From Atrichornis clamosus (Eukaryota; Chordata; Aves; Passeriformes; Menuridae): DNA of 64,000 nt. The stretch spans positions 54,518-118,517 of the forward strand of contig WBMZ01010290.1 in the NCBI GenBank assembly GCA_013400975.1, in the 5' to 3' direction. Both the position numbers and the translations under genes were made by a program. Shown here in pieces: positions 11,298 through 23,598 of this stretch. Within the stretch, counting starts at the first letter, position 1; every line of letters begins with the position of its first letter. The notes under the pieces were generated by a model. It was not told the origin of the DNA. It saw only the letters and a list, made by a program, of their open reading frames with translations, and ran no database searches.

Positions 11298-11520
11298 GTC
11301 ATGGATCAGCGTTTCCCCGATCAGCATCCCAAAGATGTCTGTGAAGGTGACGGGCTGCCCCGAGCTCTTCTTGTTCCACAGAGCCTCGATGTAGCGTTTG
11401 ACCTTCTGAGGGGTCAGCAGCAGCAGGGGGTTGTGGCTCACCGAGCTCATCAGCTCCTCATTGATCTCCTTGGGGCCCTTGGCTGGAAAATCCGGGTGGG
11501 AATACAAGGTTGACATGTAC
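11298..11520 (-). CDS. PLA2G4A: PLA2G4A coding exon 9 (residues 232-306, catalytic domain)
   Basis: This exon completes the split Trp codon and encodes YMSTLYSHPDFPAKGPKEIN, then EELMSSVSHNPLLLLTPQKV and KRYIEALWNKKSSGQPVTFT up to DIFGMLIGETLIHD. The segment follows the nucleophile elbow and is among the most conserved parts of the family. The acceptor is CCACTGCAG with the exon edge at 11520, and the donor is GAC|GTGAGTG with the edge at 11298. At 223 bases (one base plus 74 codons) it ends at the residue equal to human 306. Similarity to human is very high throughout, with no stop or frameshift. Confidence 0.98.
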
Positions 11521-14500
11521 CTGCAGTGGGAAACAGGCTCTGTGAGTATCACACCCGGGTCAGCTGCCTGAAAGCTACAATAACCTCATAAATAGCTTGA
11601 TACGATTACCGATTAAATCAGGTTCATTAATTCTCCATATATGCAATAAATTGTCATTTCCTTTTCCTCAAGGCACAGAAAGCTGCACAATTTGTTCTAA
11701 ATGGAAGCATATGATCAAACACTCAACATGCATTTCCATAAAGAGTATGATGTGAATGACTGAAGTGTCGTGATTTTTCTGTTTAAGGGATAACAGACAG
11801 AATCATCCTAAACTGAAGGGAGGTCGTCAGGTTAGCACAGCTCAGTTTGGAAGAATGGAGGTCCTAGAAGGACACATGCAGTCCCTTCCCTGTAAGATGC
11901 ACCTCTCTGCTCTCCAGTTCATTATCACTACTCAAAAATTCCTAAAATATCTCAGTATATCACATAATCACAGACTGGTTTGGGTTGGAAGGGACCTTAA
12001 AGGTCACCTATTTCTAATCCCGGCCATGGGCAGGGACACCTTCCACTATCCCAGGTTGCTCCAAGCCCCATCCAACCTGGCCTTGGACACTTCCAGGGAT
12101 CCAGGGGCAGCCACAGCTTCTCTGGGCAGCCTGTGCCAGGGCCTCACCACCTGCACAGCAGGGAATTTCTTCCCAATATCCCATCTCACCCTGCCCTCTG
12201 GCAGTGGGAAGCCATTCCCCCTTGTCCTGGCACTCCATCCCTTGTAAACAGTCTCTGTCCATCCTTCCTGTCTGTTCCCTTCAGACCCTGGAAGGCCACA
12301 ATGAGGTCACCCCAAAGCTTCTCCTCTCCAGGCTGAACAATCCCAGCTCTCCCAGCCTTTCCTCCCAGCAGAGCTGCCCCATCCCTCTGCTCATCCTGGT
12401 GCCCCCTCTGGACTCTCTCCAGCAGCTCCAGCTCCTCCCTGTGCTGGGCCCAGGGCTGGACGCAGCTCTGCAGGTGGGGTCTCACCTGAGGGGGCAGAGG
12501 GGCAGAACCCCCCCTTGCCTGCTGCCCACGCTGGGGGCTCAGCCCAGGGCATGGGGGTTCTGGGCTGGATATGGCCCTGCTTCCCAGGACCTTGATACTT
12601 CCATAATAAGTGGAAGCTCAATAACCACAACCTGTGCAGAGAGTTAACTGGCTGTGGGGATCTGGAAGAGGCAAATCTTGAGTTTGTCACTGACAAACAA
12701 GTTCAGTTGACTCCAGCCAAAGCCCAGACACACGTGCAGGCAGCCCTGGCCTGCACTTGGTTGGATTCAGCCACACCAAGGCTCCAGACAGACCCTTCTA
12801 ATCTCTGAGAGGCTCATTTACTACTGCTGACTCAGTGGCCTGGCTCAGGTACACATCTCCCCCTGCAGGCACAGTTCTGAGACACATGGGGTCACAGCCT
12901 GGCCCTCAGGTCACTGCCCAGACCTTCACGTGACAGCACAACCAATCCTGTCCCACGTGGGATGCCAGCACTTGATCCACAGGCTCCAGAGCTGGGCATG
13001 CACGACGGCTCCTGGCTGCAGGAAAAGGGGGATGCAGCTGCAGAAATCAGCCCAAGGTTGAGGCAAGATGGCAGAAGCAGCAGGGAGGTGAAAGCATTGC
13101 TCCAAGGTTAGGCATGCAGCTGAGGGAACAAGCAACAACCTGCCTCTCCCACCAGGAAAGGAATTCTCCACCCTTCAGGGAAAAAAAGAAAAGAGAATTA
13201 TTCCCAAGTGATAGACTGCATGGAAAAAAAAAAAAGAAAAGAAAGGGAGTGCCAAAGTGTCAATTTATTTATTAAACAAGCAAGGAAAGACTGATGGGGT
13301 GACATCAGACAGCAAAAACAAATTTGTTCCAAGACAACTGTCTCCAATCTGTGTTTCTGACTGCAGCAGTTCAGATAATCTCACTATTTTAACACAGATT
13401 TTATAGGTTTACATTAGATCAACTATGTATGCACACCTGGGCTGTCCCCAAAAACAACCTCATAGCCAGCAGTGACGTCTGTCCTGAGCACGGAACACAA
13501 ACCCTTCCCTAGAAACACAGGGAATGCTTTAACACTACTGCACTGTTCCATTGCCCTGCATCCAGCCTGGTAAGACTTTCTGCTTTACACAAATTTGACA
13601 AAAGCCCATCCAGGTCTCTCAGTGGACAGTGATAAGTCTGGCCCCACCAGGGACAGAAAACACAGGTTGCAACCCTTTATAGTCCCATCTGAATGAGGAA
13701 CTCGCTCCAGTTCACAGACACTTCTGGCATTTCCAAACCTCCTGGCATTCTGAAAGCTTCCCTCTAGTCTGGGACTGGGGAAGCAAGCTTCACACAATGA
13801 AAAATAATTGACAGAAAAACCCACACAAGGAACAGAAGTGATCATTATCTCCTCCAAGAGAGTCAGCTTTGGGGTTACGGTATTTCCTTAGAACGTGCAG
13901 AACCAAAACTCCTGTGCTTCCTTAGAGCTAAACCAGGTGATAACGCTCATCCCAGGCAGACTACCTGCTCGTTTATATTCCAACAGGTCTTTTCCTCTCA
14001 GAGAAATGAGACCTTTATACCATCTCATCATTCATTCTGCAAGGACCCCCGAGGTCTCTGCTCTCAGTGCAGAGCCAGCTGAAGTCAGACGAGGTTGCTC
14101 AGGGCTCTGTTCAGTCAAGTTCTGCTCTCCCATGAGCAGAGCCTGAGTCAGACAGAGAGGATGACACCGTCCCCAGCCTACTCAGGTAGGGATGGCTCAA
14201 CACATTCCAGGGCTGGCTCACCACTCTCACTGCAGAATAGTTCTCCTAAGAGTAAATCAAATTACTCCTGGTCCTTTCTCTGAGCATCTTCCAAAAGAGT
14301 CTGGTTTTTCCCATCTACTCATCAGGAGGCTGAAGGTAACAGTAAGATCTCCCCCATCACTCCCTCTGCCTACTCCTCAAGGCTAAATGAACCCTCTGCC
14401 TCATGTGCCCTGACTGCCTCCCTGACACTCTGATGGGACTAATCCAGTTTATCCACACCACTCTTGGACTAGCTGGCCCTAAACTGGATTCAGATGCAGC

Positions 14501-15680
14501 TTCAGTTTTCAAACTGGTGCAGTTACGATAAAATCATGTTTTGTGGCATTTGGGATACTATGCCTTGGAAAGTTCAAAATTTTCTTAAGATGCACCATCC
14601 TCTCCTGCAGCCTGGTCCAGTGACATGAAACCCAAATTCTAAAGCTAGACAAAAAGAAGTCTGCAATTTTTCACTGAATGGAAAAAGTGTAATGTTAAAG
14701 AGTTGAAACAGTTAAGAAATTTGGATTGAATTTGTCAGATGTCTTTGGCTGATGCAAATGACACAGCTTTTAAGTATGTTACATCATTTCAGGTCAGAAA
14801 CCTCAACACAAATAGTTTCAAAGTTTGCAATAAGTGTAATTTGGGATCCTTTTTATACCAGCCATGAAGACCAAAAGCAAGGGGTTCATAGCACTGGGCA
14901 GGGAGAAGGGAAACCCTCTCAGTGAGGAGTGGCTGAGGCAGACATAACTCTGGGGTTCAAAGCATTCTGCTGCCTCCAGAACCCCCTCACTCTCTGACAG
15001 AACTCGGATTTTCTCCCCCGGATGTTGTTCCTGTTCCTGGGATGAAGCACTCCCTGAGTCAGACAGAAGGACATCAGACCTACCTCATTAGGGCAGCCTA
15101 ACTGAGAGCTCTGGGAAGATCTTCAGTCCCATCTGACTTACAAACTATTTTAAAAACTGATGTGTTTTCTAAATTAAACAGTGGCAGCAGGACTGAGACA
15201 AGGCAGTCCGTAGTGGGATGCCCTGCAGGGTGGCAGCCAGGCCCTAGACATTCCCAGAAAATCCACTAGGAAGGGGACTACTGGGTGTAAAATGGGGCAA
15301 AAGATCTTCCAGTGATGTTGAGAAGCTCTAAAAGCCCTCCCAAAGGATACCATCCATTCTGGGTTGATTGAGTTGCAAATCACAAGGGATTTTTTTGGGT
15401 TTTCACATTTCACCAGGAAAATAAAACAACACACATTGGGTGTCGATACAGAAGTGTGGGTGTGGCACCTTTTTCCATGCATTCCTGCTCTCCAAGCTCC
15501 TAGGAAGGGCACCTGGAGCCTGTCCTTGCCCTTTGGGGCATTCCAAAACACCTCCACCAGCAGAGCTGCATGTGTAAAATGTGCTGTGAATTATAACCTG
15601 AGAAATGACTCAAGTCTCATGACAATTCCTTCTTGAAGTTGCTGAAGAAGAGCTGGAGACAGCCAGGAGGAAGCCCTTAC
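11521..15680 (-). other. PLA2G4A: PLA2G4A intron 8
   Basis: This phase 2 intron is about 4.2 kb. It holds one long minus-strand CR1 fragment (about 11963-12575). Downstream lie a poly-purine stretch at 13185-13250 and unique-looking sequence with scattered chance open frames. No other exon or RNA feature was recognised. Confidence 0.88.
11963..12575 (-). mobile_element. CR1 LINE long 3' fragment
   Basis: From ATAATCACAGACTGGTTTGG through GCCATGGGCAGGGACACC and the typical GGCTGAACAATCCCAGCTCT segment into the upstream GGACGCAGCTCTGCAGGTGG part. At about 610 bases it is one of the two longest CR1 copies here. Confidence 0.92.
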
Positions 15681-15817
15681 CAGGTGGATCCGGAGAGCCC
15701 AGCAACGTAAGTGGCACAGTCCAAAACTCCCGACTCATAAAGAGCTTTCATGACTCCAGCAAAGCCCACCATGGCACGGAATCCACCCCCCGAGCCCAGG
15801 ATGGCGATCACTGGCAC
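15681..15817 (-). CDS. PLA2G4A: PLA2G4A coding exon 8 (residues 187-231, nucleophile Ser and Gly-rich loop)
   Basis: This is the catalytic core exon. It encodes VPVIAILGSGGGFRAMVGFA, then GVMKALYESGVL, then DCATYVAGLSGST and the first two bases of a Trp codon. GSGGGFR is the oxyanion-hole loop, with the Arg equal to human Arg200. GLSGS carries the nucleophile, equal to human Ser228. Both are intact. The acceptor is CCCTGCAG with the exon edge at 15817, and the donor is CCTG|GTAAGG with the edge at 15681. The 137 bases give 45 codons plus two bases, as in human. One visible change is GFAGVM where human has GFSGVM. Confidence 0.97.
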
Positions 15818-15878
15818 CTGCAGGGATGGAACAACACAACGCCACATCAGCTCTCAGAAACAACTGCCAAATAAACAC

Positions 15879-15955
15879 CACAGAATATGCCAGGTTGGAA
15901 GGGACCCACCAGGATCATCCAGCCCAACTCCCAGCTCTGCCCAGGACACCGCAAG
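15879..15955 (-). mobile_element. Short CR1 3' fragment
   Basis: CACAGAATATGCCAGGTTGG, AAGGGACCCACCAGGATCAT and CCAGCCCAACTCC mark the CR1 tip. It lies only about 60 bases outside exon 8, on the acceptor side. Confidence 0.85.
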
Positions 15956-17517
15956 AAGAATTAGAATTTATTTGAAGAAGTCACCACTTGTAGCAAGATT
16001 TCTAAACAAAAATATACTCGGAATTTCTTTAGGACATCTGTCCTTCTTATCCATAACCCAAAATAGAGAAGGTATCAAATTTAGTTATTAAATGAACTAT
16101 TCAGTTACAAGACCACAGAAATTTTTAAAGCAATCCAAACATCAGCTTTAATCCAATTTATATTGTTGTGAGAGAGCCAAAGGCAGTAAAAGTCACTAAT
16201 CAGAAACAGAAGAGAGATAAATAATATTTTGGCTGGGAATTTAAAAACAAGTTTTATAACAAAAACATCCAATATTACTATGCAGCATGAAGACAGTCTC
16301 ACATTTACCACCACTTTGCAAAAACTACCAGAGAGATAATGGGAATTTACGTGGATCTGGACAACCACTCAGCCACCAAGAGAGAGAAGTGAGCAGAACC
16401 AGACATGGCTGTGGTGGCACCTTGTTAAAAATGTGCCCACAGGGGTTTATTTCACACTTCTCTCCTTCTTGCTGCCCGGCCCTGATGTCAAGGCCATTCC
16501 CCTCAACTGCACAGCTTCCCCAAGTATCTAAAAAGAAGACAAAATAAAATAAAAACTCCCTTGCTACCACCATCACATGTTTTGGCCTAAGCAAAGGGCC
16601 CATCTGGTTCCCAGTTTCCAAAAGCCAGGATAATTTTCCACTGCTCAGTGGTGACAAAGCAAGCGCCTCTTGGTTGTTACTAAGCACAGAAGGAATTGCA
16701 CAGCTGTGCAGAGAGCCCCTATCTGATCAAACTGGTAATCTGGCAAAAATCTCCCCGAAAGGCAGCTTCAGGTGCCAACAGATGGGATTAGTGATAAGAA
16801 AAGGATCCGTGTGGCTACAGAGCCCTGTTCTTTCTGCAGACTCCACGCTCCAAGCCATGAAACTTCCCTGAGGACTGACTGCCACGAGGAAATGACCATG
16901 AACAATGACCAAGGCACTCGAGACATTTCTTGAGGCTTCCACTCCCCCAAAACTGCTTATTCTGGATGCAGTGAGATTGTTTTGTTACCTTCTTCATAAG
17001 TGTTCAGCTTTAGTAATAGGAACCACAGGTATTCCCTGGCACCACGTTCATGGTGCAGCTCTGGAGATAGGGATCTAACCCAAAAATGACAAAGGATTTG
17101 GGATGTGCCTGTTTTGTCAAGCCAACGCCCCACTAACGGAGCAGCTGCTTTGAAGGGAAGAGCCGTGTTAGTAATCACACACTGAATAACGCAGGGAGGC
17201 TCTGAGAGCTCTCCACAAGCACTGCCCACTCAACCTGAGCAGGCACATCCCAACAGGATGGAGACACTGCCCTGCAGGTGCAGGCCTGGAGAAAGTATGG
17301 GAGAACACCTCCAGAGCACCACTGCTCCGCTCATCTGCTCCTCAGGGAAGGGGCACCAGCCCCAGGGAAAATCTGAGTGTTCTTCAGGAGGCAGAGGAAC
17401 CCCCTATGGGGACAGCCTGGGAACATCCAGGAACGTCCTGACTGCAAATCCTTCCTGAATCCACAGGCACTCTGGGCATTCCTGCACTGGGAAGGGTGGC
17501 TGTACTGAGGGGGAGGT

Positions 17518-17915
17518 GGATCATGGGATCACGGGATCACAGAATCGTTAAAGCTGGGAAACACCTCCAAGGTCATCCAGTCCAACCATCAGCCAGCACC
17601 ACCACCACGTCCCCCACTAAACCTCGTCCCCAGGTGCCACATCCACGTGTTCTTTGTACACCTCCAGGGATGGAGACTCCACCACTGCCCTGGGCAGCCT
17701 ACTCCAATGCTTTACAGTCCTTTCAGAGAAGAAATTGTCCCTAATATCCAATCTAAACCTCCCCGGCGCAGCCTGCGGCCGTTCCCTCTCCTCCTGTCCC
17801 TGTTCCCTGGGAGCAGAGCCCGACCCTCCCTGGCTGCCCCCTCCTGTCAGGGACTTGTGCAGAGCCAGAAGGGCCCCCCTGAGCCTCCTTTGCTCCAGGC
17901 TGAGCCTCCCAGGTA
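17518..17915 (-). mobile_element. CR1 LINE 3' fragment
   Basis: It starts with repeated GGATCACGGGATCACAGAAT and continues with CCACATCCACGTGTTCTTTG and CTCCTGTCCCTGTTCCCTGG. It is the same subfamily as the copies at 35.8 and 52.2 kb. Confidence 0.92.
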
Positions 17916-19954
17916 CCCATGGGCTTCGCACAGCAAATAAAGCTTTAAAATGATGACAAAACATTACTGAAGAGCAGCATCTACTGCACATTTACACTCA
18001 TTTATTTCACTACAAGTTGACTCGGAGCATAAATCAAGTGAGGAAGGTTCAGAGTCCTCTCCTGCTCTGCAGAGGAAGCAGGCAGGTTTGTTAAACCAGC
18101 TTTTCAGCTCCAGTTCAGTTTCCAACATGGTCAAGGGCACAAAATGGTAAAAACTGAAATTAAATACACTCATCCTGCAAGTTTCCCTCTGGGAAAAATA
18201 GGGCAGAGGCAGAGGGAAGGAGCTGCAGCCAGAGCACACAGGGCCAAGGAACAAGAACCACGTCCTGATGAAGGAATGGGAAAAGAGGATAACCAAGGGC
18301 TGCACATTCCTGCACTGAACCCCAAATCCTTTGTACAGAACCACTAAAACTGGGGTCAGGTACCAAACCCATTCCAGCACATGAGTACACTCAACCCAAA
18401 AGGCTCTCAATCATATCTTCCAGTAATCTGGCAAAAAAAAAAAAGCTAAACCATATTAAATCTTGCTTTGGGAATGAGTGGTGCAGATGTTTTTATCCAA
18501 ATGCCCTGGAAACAAAAAAAAAGTGCAGAAAATCTGAATACCTGTGGTGGAAAAAAAATGCCACAGGGCACACAAATGATTATTAAAAAATTGTTCTACA
18601 AATCCAGTTGCAGAGAACTATATGCTTTCTTTAGAAGATTATGGTACTTTTAGAAAACTGCTTGGAGCAACAAAAATTATAAAAATAAACTGAGCAATAA
18701 CAGAATTATGAGAAATCTCCTCCTCTGTGTTTTCAGAAGGTACCTCAGGATTAAGTAAGGAAATTTGGAACTACTCCCTTCCCCATCCAGACATGTATAA
18801 TTAATTGAGAGGTATGAAAGTCTCTCAGCATCCCTGCAAAGCACAAGCTACTCATAGATGAAGCAACTTGGGTGAACTTTGAGTGAGGGACTTGTTTAAA
18901 ACTAAACAAGACTCACAGACAGCTGAAACTACTTAATTTGTCTCCCAACTTCATGCTAAGACTCCAAACATCCTATAAACCCTCCTGCTATCTTCCATCT
19001 GTAGCAATAAAACTGTAGTTTAATTTGAACCAAAAGGGTTTTTTTCATTGCTAGAAATGAGATAAAAATTCTGACAAGTCAGCTTAGAAATACACACTTG
19101 GCATATGGAAAATGGGAGGATACCTACAATTACTGTCTGGGTAGATGCAATTTAACTGATAAAATTTCAGTCCTAGAGACCGTGAGGGATACCAAGTGAA
19201 GATGATGACAAAGAATATGAGATTTTACCTATCCTTTGCAATAATTCATGCACAGATACCACCTGCATGGAGCTGAGACTTGAGGTGCTCAGTATCCCTC
19301 CAGGTCTTACTGGAGCTTGGCAGAATATCCACACCTTCCTGAGGAAGATCCTATTCTGCTCTAGATCACACCCATGTCACACTGAGAGATTCCTACTCTG
19401 ATAAGATCTGCATCTGTTAAGATTAAAATAACCTAACTCAAAATTAAGAAACCTTGAAAATGTTCCTTCACAATACACAAAATTTATGTCACTACAAATA
19501 AAATCTCTACAATATTTGCTAAACTCTTCCATCTTTCTCAGAATGTTCACACTTTGACGAAGCAAGACAGAGTTCAGAAGTACACAACAATAAAACATTG
19601 ACCACCTGCTCAAAACTTATGGGAAATTTAAAAGATACTCTGCAGTGTTGGTTGCAAAAGACTGTCACATTCTGCTTATGCTGAAACTGCAGAAAAGGAA
19701 TCAATGTCAGTGAAGGAATCAACCCAGATTAATTCCTGGACTCTGTTCATTGCTTGACACCCCCACATACACACAGTGTTCCTGTCACAACTCTGGGAGC
19801 AGCATAGGACAGGGAACAGGCAAGGAAGAAAGAGGAGGATTGAAAAACTGCTGTGAAATAAGTGCATCTGTACCAAGTGGATTCTTAATTAACTCTAAAT
19901 AAAGCAGTGTTTTATTAAATCACTGAAGAGCTAAGTAGGATCTGCACCCTTCCT

Positions 19955-20151
19955 CTCTGTGAGGTGAGGCCCTGGCACAGGGTGCCCAGAGAAGCTGTGG
20001 CTGCCCCTGGATCCCTGGAAGTGTCCAGGGCCAGGCTGGACGGGGCTTGGAGCAACCTGGGATAGTGGGAGGTGTCCCTGCCCATGGCAGGGGTGGGACT
20101 GGATGGGCTTTAAAGTCTCTTCCAACCCAAACCATTCCAAGATCCTGTGAT
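19955..20151 (+). mobile_element. CR1 LINE 3' fragment
   Basis: GAGGTGAGGCCCTGGCACAG through GTGTCCAGGGCCAGGCTGGA to CCAACCCAAACCATTCCAAG and a GATCCTGTGA tail, in plus orientation. Confidence 0.92.
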
Positions 20152-20599
20152 ATGACCCAAGCCACCATCAGTCCACTGAGATCTGCTGCCTTCCCTTCCT
20201 CTTGGCTTGGTTCAAAGCACGAGCGAGTCAAGGGAAGATGCAGTTTCTCATATTACCAAAGAAATAAACTTCATAATCCTAATCCAGTAAAGCTGGCTCA
20301 AGGCAAAGAAGTAAGGAAAGAAATAAACTAATTTCCAAGCTGACTCTAAAATTAAACCAGCTCATTTCCTGCCCCGTCTTTCAGACACGAAGGTCACAGA
20401 GCACGGGATGGGTACAGGGCATGCAGGGGCACATTCTGTGTTGGGTGAGTGCCCAAAGCCACTGCAGGATTCAGCAGGTATTCCACACACCCTGAGGCAC
20501 TTTCCAGATGGCAATCTCCCCTCAGAGCCAACACCTTAACAAAGCACGGGATTCAAATGGGAAAAGTTAGAGCAGTTTGTGTAAGGGGCCAGGGCAAAC

Positions 20600-20875
20600 G
20601 AATCACAGAATCATGGAATGGTTTGGGTTGGAAGGCCCCTAAAGCCCATCCAGTCCCATCCCCTGCCATGGGCGGGGACACCTTCCACCATCCCAGGGTG
20701 CTCCAAGCCCCGTCCAACCTGGCCTTGGACACTTCCAGGGATGAGGTAGCCACAGCTGCTCTGGGCACCCTGTGCCAGGGCCTCACCACCCTCACAGGGA
20801 AGGATTTCTTTCTAGTATCTAATCTAAATCTCTCCTATTATAGTGTAAAGCCGTTTCCCCTGGTCATAAGCTTTA
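20600..20875 (-). mobile_element. CR1 LINE 3' fragment
   Basis: GAATCACAGAATCATGGAAT, GGTTTGGGTTGGAAGGCCCC and CCTTGGACACTTCCAGGGAT. The copy ends around GTTTCCCCTGGTCATAAGC. Confidence 0.92.
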
Positions 20876-21073
20876 ATCTATAAATTTAGAGACAAGAAAA
20901 ATGACTCTCCAGGCTAAATATTGTATGTTCATAGAGGAAAAAGCATTTTTTTCCCTTCTGTAATCTGCCTCTACATCGAACCCTTCCACCTCACAGGCCT
21001 CAATCATTCCTTCAAAGGCAAGTGAAGGATTCCAAAGGTGATGCTAATCTTGATGGGAACTCTCCAGACTTAC

Positions 21074-21215
21074 ATCACGGGAAGTGGTCAGGTTCTTGCT
21101 GTTCTCCTCTCCTAGAAAGGATCTGATGCTGTGCATGATGTTATCTCTTCTCTGCTGCCGGAATCTCTTCTCCTCGTCACACAGGGCCATGCTGAACCGC
21201 AGGTCCGTCGAGGAG
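21074..21215 (-). CDS. PLA2G4A: PLA2G4A coding exon 7 (residues 139-186, C2-catalytic linker)
   Basis: This exon encodes (C)SSTDLRFSMALCDEEKRF then RQQRRDNIMHSIRSFLGEE and NSKNLTTSRD. It bridges the C2 domain and the catalytic domain and includes the LRFSMALCDEE segment that opens the catalytic domain. The acceptor is CCACACAG with the exon edge at 21215, and the donor is GAT|GTAAGT with the edge at 21074. It is 142 bases: one base completes the split Cys codon and 47 codons follow, ending at the residue equal to human Asp186. The HSIRSFLGEENSKNLTTS stretch differs more from human (ESMKKLLGPKNSEGLHSA) than the flanking sequence, as expected for a linker. Confidence 0.96.
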
Positions 21216-21728
21216 CTGTGTGGCAAAGGGGACAGCCTTTCACTGAGGGCATCATCCCAAACTGGATTAAATGTATCCCCATGGGAAATGAGCAGACATG
21301 AGCAGAAATTCCTCACTAACTTACATAACTTGAAATGAAATTGTATTTTTCATGCAAGACAATTCATCAGGTGATTCCCCACAGTGATGGATGCAAAGTA
21401 CAATGGCACAGTGAGTCTTGAAGGCATGCATTTTATATAGAACTCATTAAAAGCCAGTAATTAAACTACAGCAAGGGAGTTCTCCACTCACATACAAATA
21501 TAAATCGACAGCACAAATCATACTGGCAGACCACAGGAAAAATTAAGCCCTTTCCTCTGGGTTTTTTTTCCCCACGTTGTGGTATAAGAAAGGTACACAG
21601 GGCTGTGTAAGGACCTCGATGCTGTACTTAAATAAAGGGACAGCTTCAGCTGCCACTTCCATAGACAGTGGAGAGGAGCAGTGGACAAATCCACCCTGGT
21701 ACTCACCTCACTGAAATTCCCATATTTA

Positions 21729-22051
21729 GAATTACAGAATATCCTGAGTGGGAAGGACCCACAGGAATCTTGGAGTGCAGCTGCTGGCCCTGCACAGACA
21801 CCGCAACAATCCCAACCTGTGCTCATCCTGAAGCTCTGGCAGCCTTGGGGCCATGCCCATTCCCTGGGGAGCCTGTTCAGTGCCCACCACCCTCTAGGGG
21901 AAGAGCCTTTTCCTGATATCCATCCTAACCCTACCCTGGCACAGCTCCAGCCAGTCCCTGGGTCCTGTCCCTGGTCACAGAGAGCAGAGATTGGAGCTGC
22001 CCCTCCAGAGGAAGCTGCAGCCCCAGTGAGCTCTGCCCTCAGTCTCCTCTA
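21729..22051 (-). mobile_element. CR1 LINE 3' fragment
   Basis: GAATTACAGAATATCCTGAG, GGGAAGGACCCACAGGAATC, then CTCTGGCAGCCTTGGGGCCA. Its inner end lies inside the 247 bp duplicated block, so about 80 bases of it reappear at 22219-22299. Confidence 0.9.
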
Positions 22052-22465
22052 TTTACTGAAATAACCCTCAGCTTTATTATTTACAAAGATCAGCTAAAAA
22101 TGCTTACTGTGCCTACTTTGACATGTTAGGGACAGGCAGCATTTTTACCGTGCTTTATGGAAAGCATACAGCGGTGAAATGGATCCATTTAGGCTCAGAT
22201 TAAAAAAAGAAAACAAANCTGGTCACAGAGAGCAGAGATTGGAGCTGCCCCTCCAGAGGAAGCTGCAGCCCCAGTGAGCTCTGCCCTCAGTCTCCTCTAT
22301 TTACTGAAATAACCCTCAGCTTTATTATTTACAAAGATCAGCTAAAAATGCTTACTGTGCCTACTTTGACATGTTAGGGACAGGCAGCATTTTTACCGTG
22401 CTTTATGGAAAGCATACAGCGGTGAAATGGATCCATTTAGGCTCAGATTAAAAAAAGAAAACAAA
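21971..22465. repeat. Perfect 247 bp direct duplication around a single N
   Basis: Positions 21971-22217 are repeated without a mismatch at 22219-22465, separated only by the N at 22218. The unit runs from within a CR1 fragment into unique intron sequence and ends in an A-rich AAAGAAAACAAA string. A perfect copy split by one N is the usual signature of two contig ends that overlap but were not merged, so this is probably an artefact and not biology. Confidence 0.95.
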
Positions 22466-23506
22466 CCTAGTATGTAATAAAATATGTGATTAAGAAAAAG
22501 GGAGGGAAAAATCTTCCAAGGAGCAATGTTCCATGGAGATATGTATGATACTGTGAATCTACAATCTGTATGGGTATCCGAGAACAGCAGCAGAAGTTGC
22601 TCAGACCCTTCAGATTAACACATTTCAAAGCCTGAGAGCAAGACACAGCCAAGCAGCTTCTGTTTATTTAATGCTAGAGATACAAAATGCTTGTAACGTG
22701 CCAAAGCCTGGATGGCTCAGGGGTGGTCTCAAGGACCACCCACACATGAATCTTTCCTAGTACAACATGATGAGCAGAAATTATCCCTGGGGGTTATTTG
22801 TCAGTCTCCAGAGTAATTAGGGAAAGAGTTTGACTTTTACAGTGCTCAGTGCTGCTACTTATAGCTACAGACAAAAAATTGCTCGTTAAATGCCTAGCTC
22901 TCAGAAATTCATTGTTAGACTTAAAATATATTTTTCTGATTATGCCTCAATGTGATTTTTGGTCTTTCACCAGGATAGGCAAAGAATACAGGAGAAAGAG
23001 AGCTAGAGAGGAGAAAGAAAGAGGGAAAAATAAAGGTGGGCATCTGCTTAGCTTTTCCATGGAGAACTCCTGGCCCTAATCTTCACGTTTTTCCTTCAGC
23101 ACTGTGTGGTGGAAACATTGAAGTAGATTTTAGGGGCAGCTCTGTAACAGCAGGCAGAGATGCTGAGAGTTAATGTGAGAGCCAGGTTCCACAGAAGGTA
23201 AAACAGTGAGGATGAAGCTGCACCTGAGGTCTGTGGGTTTGTTAGAGACAAAGCCCTTGAGAAGGGAAGCCCTTAACATAAACCAGGGTGAGAGATTCAT
23301 TCAGGATGGCCTTGTTCCTGCAAACTTTTGGGAGGGTCACACCTATTAGTCCCAGTAATGCTGTTCAGTCAATGACAGAATTACAACGTGAAAATAAACC
23401 TCACTTTTAAAATCTCCTCACTTTTACAGTACTTGGTATTTCTATGCAACAACAAGGAATTTTTTCACTCTACCTCACAGGTTTTTAGGAAAATCACAAG
23501 AGGCAT

Positions 23507-23598
23507 AGGGTGGGATTCCTGTGCAGGAACAGGAGTTGGACTTTGATGATCCTTGTGGGTCCCTTCCAACTCAGGATATTCTGTGATTCTGTGAAAGT
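23507..23598 (+). mobile_element. CR1 LINE 3' tip
   Basis: GGAGTTGGACTTTGATGATC, CTTGTGGGTCCCTTCCAACT and the tail ATTCTGTGATTCTGTGA, in plus orientation. Confidence 0.92.

Larger units (their letters stand above)
15818..21073 (-). other. PLA2G4A: PLA2G4A intron 7
   Basis: This phase 0 intron of about 5.3 kb carries CR1 copies near 15.88 kb (minus), 17.5-17.9 kb (minus), 19.95-20.15 kb (plus) and 20.6-20.88 kb (minus). Several A-rich runs occur near 18430-18590. No exon, RNA gene or regulatory site could be recognised in the rest. Confidence 0.88.

Noticed and set aside
11855..12647. Several overlapping frames of 100-147 codons on both strands
   Set aside because: They coincide with the long CR1 copy at 11963-12575.
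13185..13250. Poly-purine run as a possible regulatory element
   Set aside because: Simple A/G-rich low complexity; nothing supports a function.
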